A stretch of 64,000 bases of DNA from Chloroflexus sp. Y-396-1. Lineage in GTDB: Bacteria; Chloroflexota; Chloroflexia; Chloroflexales; Chloroflexaceae. A program made the translations under genes and the position numbers. This document shows, in pieces, positions 11,436 to 21,411 of this stretch. The notes beneath the pieces were generated by a model. That model was given only the letters and a program-made list of their open reading frames with translations, was not told the DNA's origin and made no database searches. The first letter of the stretch is position 1. Every line of letters begins with the position of its first letter. The stretch is from NCBI RefSeq assembly GCF_000516515.1, contig NZ_KI911784.1, positions 744,001 to 808,000 on the forward strand. The letters run 5' to 3'.

Positions 11436-12137
11436 ATGGCGCGTACCATCCTTGTAATTGATGATGAACCTGGCATTGTCAAGATTGCCCGCGACTACCT
11501 CGAACGTGCCGGATTTCAGGTCATTAGTGCTGGCGACGGACCAACTGCCCTTCGTTTAGCCCGGCAGGAACGACCAGCCCTGATCGTGCTCGATCTCATG
11601 CTACCGGGCATGGATGGTCTTGACATCACTCGAATATTGCGCCAGGATATGCTTACTGCTCACATCCCGATCATCATGCTTACGGCCCGCGTTGAAGAGA
11701 CCGACCGTCTGATCGGGTTAGAGTTAGGCGCCGATGACTACATTACCAAACCGTTTAGTCCACGTGAACTGGTGGCCCGCGTCAGAGCCGTGCTACGCCG
11801 GAGCGAAGGTGCGCTCCACCCGACCAGAATCATCAACGCTGGCGAGCTGATCATCGATCTCGAACGCCGCACGGTCAGGCGTGGTCAGGAAACCATTGAC
11901 CTCACTGCAACTGAATTCGATCTCCTTGCGATCCTAGCGAGTGCGCCGGGACGTCCATTCACACGTGCCCAACTCCTCGATCAGCTCTACAATACCAGCT
12001 ATACCGGTTTTGATCGTACTATTGATGCACATATTAAAAATCTGCGCCGGAAAATCGAGCCTGATCCAGACGGTCCACCACGCTTCATTTTGACGGTCTA
12101 CGGCGTAGGGTACAAGTTTGCCGACCTCGAACGATAG
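11436..12137 (+). CDS. OmpR/PhoB-family response regulator
   Basis: 233 aa DNA-binding response regulator. The receiver domain (~1-120) has the acidic pair D9/D10, phosphoacceptor D53 (VLDLMLPG), T83 and K105 (TKPF). Residues ~135-230 form the winged-helix effector domain ending in the typical RRKIEPDP and YGVGYKF segments. It is followed after 15 bp by a histidine kinase, so the two form a standard two-component pair in one transcript. No target operon can be assigned from sequence alone; the next genes downstream are on the other strand. Confidence 0.95.
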   Translation: MARTILVIDDEPGIVKIARDYLERAGFQVISAGDGPTALRLARQERPALIVLDLMLPGMDGLDITRILRQDMLTAHIPIIMLTARVEETDRLIGLELGADDYITKPFSPRELVARVRAVLRRSEGALHPTRIINAGELIIDLERRTVRRGQETIDLTATEFDLLAILASAPGRPFTRAQLLDQLYNTSYTGFDRTIDAHIKNLRRKIEPDPDGPPRFILTVYGVGYKFADLER

Positions 12138-12152
12138 CGGAGCGAGGAAACC

Positions 12153-13655
12153 ATGCCATCGGCGGCTGAACAACCTGTCATTCTTCAGCAAGAGACGACG
12201 TTGGCAACCAACAACCAGCGCCTGTTCAAGAGGCCGCGTATCTTTAACCTTATGCTTACGGCCTTTGCCCTGGTGATCATTCTGGGAATTGGCGGCATGG
12301 TGCTTGCATTCTGGTTGGTCGTGCGGCAAAGCGATCCGGAACAGCTCCGCTGGATGGAGGCGGAACGAGCGGCTCGCGCCGAAGTAGCCCGCCTCGCCGC
12401 CTACTACCAGCAAACTGGTTCGTGGCGCCAGGTTGAACGACGACTGGGGCCATTACCGCAAACGTTTGGCGGGATTGAAGGTACGGCATCGCTGCTCGAC
12501 GAACGAGGGCGTGTTGTGGCCGGTCGCCGCCGACCGTTTGATCCACGCGGTGGTAACGAAGCCGTGCGTCGCATTCCCATAGTCGTTGAAGGGCAACACG
12601 TTGGTACCCTCGTGATCTCGGTTGTCGACACCGAAGAGGCATTTCCGGTGGGCGGGTTCAATCGACGACCGTTGGTATTGGGTGTTCTGAGCGCTGGCGT
12701 CGGGCTGATGGCCGTCTTGTTAGTGCTGGCAACGATCTTTTCCCGGCAGATCAGTGCTCCCCTGCGCCACATCAGCAGCGCCGCCCAGGCTATTGCTGCA
12801 GGTGATCATTCTAGCCGTGTTCAACCAGCTAACGTCCGCGAACTGGCTGAATTGGCCGACAGTTTTAACCGAATGGCCGAGGCATTGCAGCGAGCCGATC
12901 AACAACGTCGCCAACTCACCGCTGATATTGCCCACGAGTTGCGAACACCGCTCTCAATTATTAAAGGTCGTCTGGAGGGAATTCAGGATGGTATCTATGA
13001 AGCAGATGCCGAACAGATTGAGGCACTCTTAAGCGAAGTTGCCCTTCTCGAACGCCTGATCAATGATCTCCATTTACTCGCCCTGGCTGATGCTGGTCAA
13101 CTTCCATTGTACCGTGAAGTGGTGTCACCGGTTATGCTGGTGAACGAAGCCGTGCGCTCCTTCACCCCGTTGGCAACGGGGCGTGACGTGCATTTGCACA
13201 GCGTTGTCGAAGAGCATCTGCCTGACATCGAAATCGATCCGCAGCGGATTACGCAGGTGTTGGGAAACCTAATCAGCAATGCCCTGCGCCATACTCCGGC
13301 TGGTGGTGAAATAGTGGTGAGCGCTCACCGTGATCCAAACGGTATCTGCTTTGCAGTCCGTGATACCGGTACCGGTATCGATCCGGTGGATCTTCCGTAC
13401 ATCTTTGAACGGTTCTATCGGGTTGACAGAGCGCGCAGTCGAAGCAGCGGTGGAGCTGGTCTGGGTTTAGCCATTGCCCGCCGATTGGTGGAAGCGCACG
13501 GTGGGCAAATCTGGGCTACCAGCACACTCGGTCAAGGCACCACGGTAAGCTTCTTGTTACCGGTGTCACCGCCGCAATCCAGGCAGTCCATCCTGGAAAA
13601 CACACCATCTGTAATCCCAACCTCGGAACGGTCTGCCTCCAAAACAGTACGGTAG
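12153..13655 (+). CDS. membrane sensor histidine kinase (HAMP-HisKA-HATPase)
   Basis: 500 aa partner of the preceding regulator, GCGAGGAAACC before the ATG. Two transmembrane helices (~32-56 and ~172-192) frame an extracytoplasmic sensor of about 110 residues rich in Arg. A HAMP linker follows, then HisKA with phospho-accepting H261 (DIAHELRTPL), and an ATPase domain with N376 (N box), D404 (DTGTGID), an F box (IFERFYR) and G2 box (GGAGLGLAIARRL). All catalytic elements are intact. The last 30 residues after the G2 region are Ser/Pro-rich and probably disordered. The sensed signal is unknown. Confidence 0.94.
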   Translation: MPSAAEQPVILQQETTLATNNQRLFKRPRIFNLMLTAFALVIILGIGGMVLAFWLVVRQSDPEQLRWMEAERAARAEVARLAAYYQQTGSWRQVERRLGPLPQTFGGIEGTASLLDERGRVVAGRRRPFDPRGGNEAVRRIPIVVEGQHVGTLVISVVDTEEAFPVGGFNRRPLVLGVLSAGVGLMAVLLVLATIFSRQISAPLRHISSAAQAIAAGDHSSRVQPANVRELAELADSFNRMAEALQRADQQRRQLTADIAHELRTPLSIIKGRLEGIQDGIYEADAEQIEALLSEVALLERLINDLHLLALADAGQLPLYREVVSPVMLVNEAVRSFTPLATGRDVHLHSVVEEHLPDIEIDPQRITQVLGNLISNALRHTPAGGEIVVSAHRDPNGICFAVRDTGTGIDPVDLPYIFERFYRVDRARSRSSGGAGLGLAIARRLVEAHGGQIWATSTLGQGTTVSFLLPVSPPQSRQSILENTPSVIPTSERSASKTVR

Positions 13656-13733
13656 GAGGATGTCTCTCCTTTCCTGGTCGCCCTGAATCGGCATGCAAGC
13701 CAGCGCAGCAAACAGATGTAACTGGAATACCGC

Positions 13734-14840
13734 TCACGATTGCACCTGACGATACACCGACCGAGACAAACCGATCTGCTCGACCGTCTGTACCATCAGA
13801 TCGGCAATAAAGTTTGCATTCTTGATTGCGTCAAAATGACGTTCTGCATGTAACCGCGCTTCCTGCACCATTTGCCACCTCATCTCTGGCCGATCAATCA
13901 AGAGCTGCAAGTGTGCGGCCAGCGCCATCGGATCACGAGGCGGTATAAGAAATCCATTCACACCATGCTGCACAATATCAGTTAAGCCTCCCACCGGTGT
14001 AGTGATCACTGGTACCCCACAGGCAATTGCCTCGAGCGCAGCAATCCCAAACGCTTCAGCTTGCGTTGGAAAGACAAACACATCGGCCTGTCGATATAGT
14101 TCAATCAGGCGAGGGGAATGAGGGGTGAGATCACGATACACATAGACACCGGCTGTCGGTTCGATGGCACTGCGCGTCACAATGTGCACTTCGACCAGTG
14201 TTTTCAGTTGCTGTAATGCGGCCAGGAGTGTCGTACCACCTTTACGCACAAAATCACCGCCAACGAATAGAATACGAAATGGGCCATCGATGCGCTCATC
14301 GCGTGGTCGCCATTGCGACAGATTGAGTCCAGGCGGTATGACGCGAATCCGATCAGGGTTTACATGATACTCGTGAATCAGCGATTCGCGAACCCAATGC
14401 GACCAGGGTAGTACCCACGCTGCCCGCTGTAACAAACGGACATTCAACCGATGTTTGATGGTTGACACAAGACCAGGTCGATCGGCGTGGTGCTGATAAA
14501 ACGCCGCCATTGCATCATACTGGCGCGGCGTAATATCGGTTGCTATCAGATACGGTCGCTGTTGAACAATGTTTCCCGCTAGCACCGCCGGCACCTGTGT
14601 ATTGAAGAAGGCTACATCATATCTGGCTCGACGAAGGATCGTGCGCACCTGGCATCGTCCGCGCAACGCCCCCCGTATTCTGACCGGTAACGGTATCTTC
14701 TCAAGCCAGCCACAGGCTTCATACGTAATTGCAGTCCATTCAGGCACAATTTTCGTCTGCTGCGCCAAGCCCCAACGAAGATTCGCTGCGTATGTCTGAT
14801 GTCCGAGGTGTTGTTCGAGGATAAAGAGGCCCCGGATCAT
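13734..14840 (-). CDS. GT4-family glycosyltransferase (GT-B fold)
   Basis: 368 aa, AAGGAA upstream of the ATG. The C-terminal half has the GT4 hallmark: a retaining nucleotide-sugar site with FVGGDFVRKGG near 210 and the E-x7-E element EAFGIAALE followed by GVPVITTPVGG. No signal peptide or membrane helix, so it acts at the cytoplasmic face. It is the last gene of a five-gene minus-strand cluster for a cell-surface polysaccharide; donor and acceptor sugars cannot be told from the sequence. Confidence 0.88.
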   Translation of the reverse strand: MIRGLFILEQHLGHQTYAANLRWGLAQQTKIVPEWTAITYEACGWLEKIPLPVRIRGALRGRCQVRTILRRARYDVAFFNTQVPAVLAGNIVQQRPYLIATDITPRQYDAMAAFYQHHADRPGLVSTIKHRLNVRLLQRAAWVLPWSHWVRESLIHEYHVNPDRIRVIPPGLNLSQWRPRDERIDGPFRILFVGGDFVRKGGTTLLAALQQLKTLVEVHIVTRSAIEPTAGVYVYRDLTPHSPRLIELYRQADVFVFPTQAEAFGIAALEAIACGVPVITTPVGGLTDIVQHGVNGFLIPPRDPMALAAHLQLLIDRPEMRWQMVQEARLHAERHFDAIKNANFIADLMVQTVEQIGLSRSVYRQVQS

Positions 14841-14854
14841 ATCATCATTCCTTC

Positions 14855-15469
14855 TTAAGAAGTTTTCTCTACCCGTGAAATGGGCTCCTGCATATCGCTG
14901 TCTACCGTCTGATGGACAATGGAGAGTTGCTCAGCGTTTGATTCGGCTCCATCCTTCTTTACTACTCGTGCCGGAATTCCGACCACTGTCGCCCCGGGTG
15001 GCACATCACGAGTCACAACAGCATTAGCCCCGATCCGTGCACGATCACCAACGGTAATTCCTCCTAATACCCGCGCACCGGCACCAATAAAGACTTCATC
15101 ACCAATAATGGGAAATTCCCATTCATTACGCATACCAATTGTCACTGCGGCCACAATCGTACAATTGCGACCTATCCGTTTGGGTGCTACCACTGTACCA
15201 ATTGGATGCGCAATATACAGGCCACCATCAATATCGGCACCTACCACAATTTCCAGTCCGTAGCGGCGGTAAAGCCGTCGTTGTACATAGCCGGGAATAA
15301 ACGGAATGCCGCGCTGCTTACACCACGAGCCAAAACGGAACCAGAGCATAGCCCGTAGCGGAAGGTGACGAAAGAGCAAGCCTAAAATCTGGCGTAAGCT
15401 CAACGGCGCAGTGCTGATTTGGCCGGGTACAACCCAACGCCGGACATCTTGCAAAAAGAGTTCGAGCAT
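14855..15469 (-). CDS. serine-acetyltransferase-like hexapeptide acyltransferase
   Basis: 204 aa when started at the ATG at 15469. This start is preferred over the ATG two codons upstream because AAGGAG lies 6 nt before it, whereas the upstream ATG directly abuts the same SD. The C-terminal half consists of left-handed beta-helix hexapeptide turns with the CysE-type HPIGTVVAPKRIG and VGIPARVV segments, and the catalytic His of this fold is present. The N-terminal CysE helical domain is short, and the position between glycosyltransferases suggests sugar O-acetylation rather than cysteine synthesis (inference). Confidence 0.8.
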   Translation of the reverse strand: MLELFLQDVRRWVVPGQISTAPLSLRQILGLLFRHLPLRAMLWFRFGSWCKQRGIPFIPGYVQRRLYRRYGLEIVVGADIDGGLYIAHPIGTVVAPKRIGRNCTIVAAVTIGMRNEWEFPIIGDEVFIGAGARVLGGITVGDRARIGANAVVTRDVPPGATVVGIPARVVKKDGAESNAEQLSIVHQTVDSDMQEPISRVEKTS

Positions 15470-15480
15470 GAACATCTCCT

Positions 15481-16485
15481 TCAGGTATGAGCCGCCTTCA
15501 CAGTATGCTTTGGTCTCAGAAAGTGATCCCGCCCACCCAATTCATCGGCCACCCCCTGGTAGTAACGAAGATTGAAGATGGCACTGTAAATCGGTCGGCT
15601 ACCTCGCTCACCTAGTAAACGATGAGCTATCAGGGCAATCTTAGGCATGAGCGCTAGCGCCGCAGCGCTGGCCCGCGGACGATCAAGTAATGTCCAAACT
15701 AGCCAGCGGGTCAGACGATTCCGCTGCGCAAACTCACGACGGACAAACCCTATCAGATCAACCTGCTGCTCGCGGCCAAAGATAATATCGTTACGCCCGT
15801 AAATGTAAGGAGTAGTCAGCCACGAAGCGAAACTACGCTCAGCGTAGTGATAACCGGCAGCCTGCGGTGCGAAGACGAACTCAACACCCAGTTTCACCAA
15901 CCGGTAAGCCAGCTCAATATCTTCCGCACGACGAAACCGCTCGTCAAAACCACCCGCATCCAGCACAAGTTGACGGGCCAATGACGTATTACCGGTATAG
16001 AACTGACGAGCGGTTGCCGGCCAGATACCATCAGTCATAGCCCGATATTGCTTTTCGAGCATCGCCTGCTCCCAGGCGACCCAGGGCGAGAGCCGAGCAT
16101 CGGGTGGCGTCAACATCGTTCCAAGCACGACCCGGCGCGACCGTTCGGCATGCAAACGAAGGTGTTCGCTCACCAGATGAGGTACCGGCACAACATCGTC
16201 ATCAAGAAACAAGATTATTGTACTCCGTGCCGCCGCTACTCCACGATTACGTGCCGCTGCCGGTCCGGAGTTGGGCTGTTGGATAAACGTTAGCTCGAAT
16301 GGAAACCGGGCTTGCTGAAAATACTCAGCCGTCCCGTCAGTCGATCCATCGGAGACGACAATCACTTCAAACTGATCCAACGGATACTGTTGTGCCGATA
16401 GCGCCGCTAACACCCGCTGCAAGCGGGGCAGGCGGTTGTACGTTGGGATGACAATACTGACAGACAAAGATCGCTTATCACTCAT
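15481..16485 (-). CDS. GT2-family glycosyltransferase
   Basis: 334 aa inverting-type GT-A enzyme. The N-terminus has SIVIPTYNR, VVSDGSTDGT and the metal-binding LFLDDDVVP motif; mid-protein GGFDERFRRAEDIELAYRL is the usual acceptor-side motif with the catalytic-base region (ED). The C-terminal third is not obviously membrane spanning. It starts 4 bp after the preceding acetyltransferase gene, indicating translational coupling in the polysaccharide operon. Confidence 0.9.
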   Translation of the reverse strand: MSDKRSLSVSIVIPTYNRLPRLQRVLAALSAQQYPLDQFEVIVVSDGSTDGTAEYFQQARFPFELTFIQQPNSGPAAARNRGVAAARSTIILFLDDDVVPVPHLVSEHLRLHAERSRRVVLGTMLTPPDARLSPWVAWEQAMLEKQYRAMTDGIWPATARQFYTGNTSLARQLVLDAGGFDERFRRAEDIELAYRLVKLGVEFVFAPQAAGYHYAERSFASWLTTPYIYGRNDIIFGREQQVDLIGFVRREFAQRNRLTRWLVWTLLDRPRASAAALALMPKIALIAHRLLGERGSRPIYSAIFNLRYYQGVADELGGRDHFLRPKHTVKAAHT

Positions 16486-16489
16486 ACGC

Positions 16490-17032
16490 TTACAATGGCT
16501 TAATGACCCGTGCCGGTACCCCGGCAGCCAGGGTTCGCGGCGGAATACTCTTGGTTACTACACTTCCGGCTCCAACCACACTGCCACTCCCAATGGTAAC
16601 GCCACTCAGAACGGTCACCCGCCCACCTAGCCAGACATTCTCTTCTAGGACTATCGGTGCTGATGGTGGTCGTTCCTGACGCCGCTCCGGTTCAAGACGA
16701 TGAAAATCGTTATCCATAATCATGACATAGGTACCGATATTACAACGTGGGCCGATTTGTACCAGCTCGGTTGCAGCAATGGAACAACCATAGTTGATGA
16801 ACGTTCCCGGCCCAATCTCCAGCCGAGCGCCATGCCCGACCGCCAACTCAAGCGGGACAATCGTCGAAACGAGCCGTACCCGCTCACCGATAATCAACCG
16901 ACCATCATTATGAACGACGGGACGCCCCCACAAACGGACTCGTGGCCCTAATTCAGCACTACGCAAATACCAGCGTGCCCGTAACACGGCCAGAATGTCA
17001 CTCACAATATTAGTTAGCGATCGTGACGACAT
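16490..17032 (-). CDS. hexapeptide-repeat sugar acetyltransferase (WbbJ/maltose-acetyltransferase type)
   Basis: 180 aa, GAGGA before the ATG. Successive left-handed beta-helix turns (for example RLIIGERVRLVST and GARLEIGPGTFINYG) lead to the LbH-MAT pattern with DNDFH, VWLGGRVTVLSGVTIG and AAGVPARVIK. Such enzymes move an acetyl group from acetyl-CoA to a sugar hydroxyl. First of the three tightly spaced acetyltransferase/GT genes. Confidence 0.85.
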   Translation of the reverse strand: MSSRSLTNIVSDILAVLRARWYLRSAELGPRVRLWGRPVVHNDGRLIIGERVRLVSTIVPLELAVGHGARLEIGPGTFINYGCSIAATELVQIGPRCNIGTYVMIMDNDFHRLEPERRQERPPSAPIVLEENVWLGGRVTVLSGVTIGSGSVVGAGSVVTKSIPPRTLAAGVPARVIKPL

Positions 17033-17369
17033 GACCGATCCTCATCTATCATTATTCCACATGCACATTACCCGTGCGATATGAACGAATGCTAAATAAA
17101 ACAATCTCACAGGCTAACAGTTTCGTTGTACGTTTCTTAACAAATGATGGTCTGGCAATACGAATATCCGCTCTGCATCCTGACAGGAGCGAGTGGACAG
17201 TGAGAAGCAATTGCACACCTTGATAGAGGCGCGACGGTGCCGTGCACCCGCATTGTATGGACTCATGCCCTGGCAGAGCAGTTTGAACCCTACCCCGCTC
17301 GTGCGGTGACAGGCATAGAGGGTGAGAAACCTATTCCCATGCGAAAAGACGACCGTCAGAACGAGAAGC
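17033..17369. other. intergenic, nothing recognised
   Basis: 337 bp between the acetyltransferase start and the end of the next GT2 gene. One 90-codon minus-strand frame overlaps the GT2 gene end but has no SD and is Cys/Arg/His rich, so I do not call it. A promoter for the downstream genes may lie here but no good match is visible. Confidence 0.4.
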
Positions 17370-18296
17370 TTAAGACCTGCTTTCAATTCTGTACGTCAGC
17401 GACTTCCGATCTATCGGATGGACTAATCCCCGTAGCACCCCGCGTATAAACGCGACAAATCGTCCCAATCCGTGGGGGCGTTTCAGTTTCAAGAGCGGCA
17501 GGAGCGGTTCGAGTAAAACGAACCGCAACTCGTACCAGATCAAGATTCCAGCCCGATAGCAGCCGACCTTCAACGGCTTGACAAACGTTGCCCCCAACCC
17601 CTCCCAATTGCGAGCTGTCAAGTGACGACCTTCTTCCCAAGTGCGAAAACCGTCATGGATCACATACGTCGCTGGTGTTCCTACAACAGAACCGCCAAAC
17701 AAAATAGCCCGTATCGCGATGTCAACATCTGCCGCCGACTTAAAGCGAGCACCAGGCCCCAGAGCTTCATCAAATCCACCTATGGCCAGCGCCTGGTCGC
17801 GACGAACAGCCATCCCAGCCCCTATCCCACGCAAATACCACTTATCCCGCAATGTATGAACGACCATACGCTGAGCACACTGAAACACTGGCACAAACCC
17901 AGCATCGGCATCATGGGGAGCTGGCAAAACATTGCAATAGAGTACCATAGCCCATGGCTCAGCCTGCAATTCTTGCTCAATCGTGTGCAACCAATCAGGG
18001 GGTACCACACAATCATCGTCGGTTATCGCAACGATTGGCGACCGGGCTATACGCAACCCAAGATTGTGACCACGCGCCCATCCTTTAAACCTCACAGAAA
18101 GGTAACGAAAACGCCGATCCTGTGCAAACCTTTGTAATACACATCCAGTAGCCGTATCCCTACTCTGATCAATGACTATCAGTTCAAAAGCCGGATGATC
18201 ATTAGCGAGAACACTTTCGACTGCATTGACGACTCGTTCGCCCCGATCACTAGTACAAATGACGACGCTAATGGTGGGAGAGTTCATATTGTTCAT
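17370..18296 (-). CDS. GT2-family glycosyltransferase
   Basis: 308 aa. SVVICTSDRGE, IVIDQSRD and VAITDDDCVVPPDW are the GT2 donor and metal-binding elements; GGFDEALGPGARFKSAADVDIAIR is the acceptor/catalytic-base region. A hydrophobic segment near residue 255-270 may touch the membrane. The start is uncertain between two in-frame ATG codons three codons apart; no clear SD lies near either. It is upstream of, and 337 bp apart from, the rest of the polysaccharide cluster. Confidence 0.87.
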   Translation of the reverse strand: MNNMNSPTISVVICTSDRGERVVNAVESVLANDHPAFELIVIDQSRDTATGCVLQRFAQDRRFRYLSVRFKGWARGHNLGLRIARSPIVAITDDDCVVPPDWLHTIEQELQAEPWAMVLYCNVLPAPHDADAGFVPVFQCAQRMVVHTLRDKWYLRGIGAGMAVRRDQALAIGGFDEALGPGARFKSAADVDIAIRAILFGGSVVGTPATYVIHDGFRTWEEGRHLTARNWEGLGATFVKPLKVGCYRAGILIWYELRFVLLEPLLPLLKLKRPHGLGRFVAFIRGVLRGLVHPIDRKSLTYRIESRS

Positions 18297-18438
18297 ACTG
18301 CGAATAACTACATACTTCCCTCCACCATACTATAACCAGATCGATAACACGGTTACATTACGCCTCATTCACAATCGTCCTTCGCATCTACAACAATTAG
18401 CCCCTATTGTATCAATTGCACGCCGGTTGTACGGTCGT

Positions 18439-19686
18439 TTATTCGTTCCCTAATCTCGACAACCCATCGCTATCCAGCAACTCTTTCGCTGCTGCCAGCA
18501 ACTGCTCGATCCGCTCTGGCGGTACCTGTTTGCTCTTGAGGTATAATTCCAGCGCTCGTAGTGGGGTCAGACCTTTGCTCAATTCCTCGGCCACACCGGC
18601 AAAGCGCTGCCGGGCGGGTCGTTCAACATCGAACACAATCGCAGCAATCACTGCGGCCTGTGCAGCGCGCAACCACTCACGCACCTGTTCTTCCTTCAGC
18701 AATGCTGCCTGTTCACGTGACAACTGGACATGGACGCGCACAACTGCATCACGTAGATTGTGGCGTTCGATAAAGGTGCGTAGTGCATGCACCGGATCAC
18801 TGCTTCGCCGCAGATCATGCTCGATACTGACAAAGGGGCGGGCGGCCAGGGGTACGAATTGCCAGCGCGCCTGACCGCGTACCAGTTCAACTAGGACACA
18901 TCCTTTTGGATCATCGCGTTCGCCAAAATCGACGCGCTCAATACTACCAGGATAGACCATTGGTGGCCGGTCCCCAAGGCTCTGATGGCGATGGATGTGA
19001 CCTAACGCCACATAATCAACGCCAGGCTGAGCCAACACCGAACGGGGCAGGCTCAGGTCTTGACCCAGGATCATGGCCCGTTCGGTACCGAGTTGGGCGC
19101 CTTCAACGGTACCGTGGAATGCCAGAACGGTTGGGATGTCGGGATCAAGCGCCTCGACGGAACGTTCAATAAACTGTTCGATTCGCCGTCGTAATTCATA
19201 CTCTACCGACGCAAATGATGCGCCTGCCATCTCTTCACGGGTTAACAACATCTGGCGGGTTACCCACGGCACAGCGATCAGTTGTACTGGCCCGCTACGA
19301 GTATCAATTCGATGCAGCCGCAGTCGGTCGGCTACTGTGATCCCTTCTAACGCCAGCGTTGCAAAGATTTCAACCGAATGCGCACGCCCCTGGGCCGGTG
19401 AAATATCGTGGTTTCCGGTCAAAATAACGACGGCCACACCAGCATCGCGCAGACGACGAATACGGCTGGCAAACTCGCGTTGTACTGTCGGATTGGGAGA
19501 ACGATTTTTGTAAACGTCACCAGCAATAAGACAGATATCAATCTGGTGATCGAGACCAATGGTGATGGCTTCATCGAGTCGTTCAAGATAATCGATCAGG
19601 CGCGAATGCAGACCACGCCGCGGATCGATGGCGCCGTAGTTCTCTACCCCAAGATGCAGATCGGCCAGATGCAGCATGCGGATCAT
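18439..19686 (-). CDS. SbcD/Mre11-like DNA repair exonuclease
   Basis: 415 aa from the ATG at 19686, which has GTGAGG just upstream and begins the nuclease fold directly (MIRMLHLADLHLG); a longer frame adds 25 unlikely residues. The calcineurin-type phosphoesterase motifs are complete: D9 and H11, AGDVYKNR, TGNHD, FHG and GHIHRH, all ligands of the two Mn ions. A C-terminal capping and partner-binding region follows. Family members process DNA ends and hairpins together with the SbcC/Rad50 ATPase; no SbcC gene is in this window, so the partner must be elsewhere. Confidence 0.88.
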   Translation of the reverse strand: MIRMLHLADLHLGVENYGAIDPRRGLHSRLIDYLERLDEAITIGLDHQIDICLIAGDVYKNRSPNPTVQREFASRIRRLRDAGVAVVILTGNHDISPAQGRAHSVEIFATLALEGITVADRLRLHRIDTRSGPVQLIAVPWVTRQMLLTREEMAGASFASVEYELRRRIEQFIERSVEALDPDIPTVLAFHGTVEGAQLGTERAMILGQDLSLPRSVLAQPGVDYVALGHIHRHQSLGDRPPMVYPGSIERVDFGERDDPKGCVLVELVRGQARWQFVPLAARPFVSIEHDLRRSSDPVHALRTFIERHNLRDAVVRVHVQLSREQAALLKEEQVREWLRAAQAAVIAAIVFDVERPARQRFAGVAEELSKGLTPLRALELYLKSKQVPPERIEQLLAAAKELLDSDGLSRLGNE

Positions 19687-20207
19687 TGCGACCTCACCAG
19701 TGCGTTTTGCGAAAATGGTGCTGAGATTGGTTTGGTATTGTGGTGTCGTAGCAAATGACACCTGGGCGGTAAACGTCTACCAGCCTACACCAGAGATTAG
19801 GAGCGCAACGGCGCGGTATCCGTTCTATCAATACGCTTTGCCTCAACGTATCACCAGGCTATGCTGCCTACTCCTATCGCGGCGAAGCTTCCAATCATCC
19901 ATTGTAGAGTGCTGATCTGGACAAACGGTGTATCACAGATCGTTGCCGTCTGCCCTCTTCCGCTCCTGGCAGAAGAGGGCAATGAGGGAAGGTGAGAGGT
20001 ATCAGCTATTCACTACGTATACTTGCCAGACAACTAGCACACAGACAGTAGGAGTGGGTCTTCCACTTGCTCGCTGCGCTCGCAACAAGCGAGTGTGTCG
20101 AGTACCTGAACATTCCCGGTCGTTCCGCACCTTCCTGGCTTTGCTTCCTTCCGCTCACCATCTCGGTACAGGGAAGAGCTGAGTAACCACGGGAAGGTTC
20201 TATCTTA
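19687..20207. other. 521-bp intergenic region with hairpin
   Basis: Between the nuclease start and the end of the ABC importer operon. Contains a 9-bp-arm hairpin (19952-19980, GCCCTCTTC/GAAGAGGGC) of the palindromic repeat class, followed by AATGAGGGAAGGTGAG, the same kind of tail as the other copies. An unexplained GC-rich stretch (20060-20180) has no supported gene. Confidence 0.5.
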
Positions 20208-21200
20208 TCAAAACTGACCGGCGAAATGGCAGGCCACCCAGTGCCCTTTGCGTTTCTCTTCAAAGATCGGCTCATGTTCCTTGCAGATAGCCCTGGCAAT
20301 CCAGCAGCGCGGATGAAAACGACAGCCGCTCGGCGGATTAATAGGGCTGGGAACATCACCCTGCAATACAATCCGTTCCCGTTTGGTAAACGGATTAGGA
20401 TTGGGAATAGCTGAAATCAGCGCTTTGGTATAGGGGTGGAGGGGTTCCCGGAACAGCTCCTCACTGGTTGCCAGTTCGACCATCTTACCCAAATACATCA
20501 CACCGACCCGATCTGAGATGTGTTCTACGACTGCCAGGTTATGAGCAATGAAGAGATAGGTCAAACCAAACTCGCGTTGTAACGAACGCAAGAGATTGAG
20601 CACCTGTGACTGAATCGACACATCGAGAGCAGAAACCGGCTCATCGCAAACAATCAGTTTCGGCTCCATGATCAAAGCACGGGCAATACCAATCCGTTGC
20701 CGCTGACCACCGGAGAATTCGTGGGGGAAGCGCGTCATGTGTGAGGCGCTCAAGCCAACCTTTGCCAGCACCTCACGCACTCGCTCACGCCGTTCGGCCG
20801 GTGTCCCGATCCCGTGGATCACTAATCCCTCTGCCACACTTTCCCCGATGGTAATGCGGGGATCAAGTGAGGCATAGGGGTCTTGAAAGATAATTTGCAT
20901 ATCACGCCGCAGGGCCTTTAGTGTCCGACCACTGGCCCGCATAACATCCTGACCCTCAAAAATAACTTCGCCAGCAGTTGCTCGTTCAAGACGGAGGATG
21001 GTGCGACCAGTCGTCGTCTTTCCGCACCCACTCTCGCCGACCAGGCCTAACGTCTCACCGCGTTTGACGGTGAAACTGACATCATCAACTGCGCGAACCT
21101 CGGCAATGGTGCGGCGTAAAAAGCCACCTTTAATCGGGAAATACTTTTTGAGATTACGAACCTCAAGTAAGGTATCATCGGTCGATGGAATTGACGCCAT
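20208..21200 (-). CDS. oligopeptide ABC transporter ATP-binding protein (DppF/OppF type)
   Basis: 330 aa ATPase of the importer. Walker A GESGCGKT at 55-62, signature [15 protein letters not shown], Walker [15 protein letters not shown] and the H-loop in IAHNLAVV are all present. The C-terminal oligopeptide/dipeptide extension with its Cys-containing CRFHPRCW segment identifies the peptide-transporter subfamily. SD GGAG before the ATG. Last gene of the importer operon; it pairs with the DppD-type ATPase upstream. Confidence 0.95.
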   Translation of the reverse strand: MASIPSTDDTLLEVRNLKKYFPIKGGFLRRTIAEVRAVDDVSFTVKRGETLGLVGESGCGKTTTGRTILRLERATAGEVIFEGQDVMRASGRTLKALRRDMQIIFQDPYASLDPRITIGESVAEGLVIHGIGTPAERRERVREVLAKVGLSASHMTRFPHEFSGGQRQRIGIARALIMEPKLIVCDEPVSALDVSIQSQVLNLLRSLQREFGLTYLFIAHNLAVVEHISDRVGVMYLGKMVELATSEELFREPLHPYTKALISAIPNPNPFTKRERIVLQGDVPSPINPPSGCRFHPRCWIARAICKEHEPIFEEKRKGHWVACHFAGQF

Positions 21201-21411
21201 TCGTTCACTCCATGAACTTATCGCAAAAACAGCCTTGCAGGACGCGACGGATGTTTCTTTCCTGCGGACGAGAACAGGTGAGGCGAGGGAATACCACCCT
21301 ACCAGGTAACCGTATCATCACGCTTGGCGGACGCCTGCAAGCTATTTTGATCATACGTTCTACGATCAGAAGCGGGCAAGAGCGCTACCGGGCAGTAACG
21401 CTGCACCCGCT

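Noticed and set aside
17114-17386. 90-codon minus-strand frame
   Set aside because: Overlaps the end of a GT2 gene, lacks an SD and has an unnatural Cys/Arg/His-rich composition.
20118-20165. GGAAGGAAGCA on the minus strand, similar to the SRP RNA apex
   Set aside because: The matching 5' side of the SRP symmetric loop (CAGG type) is missing and the stem next to the tetraloop does not pair, so no SRP RNA is called.
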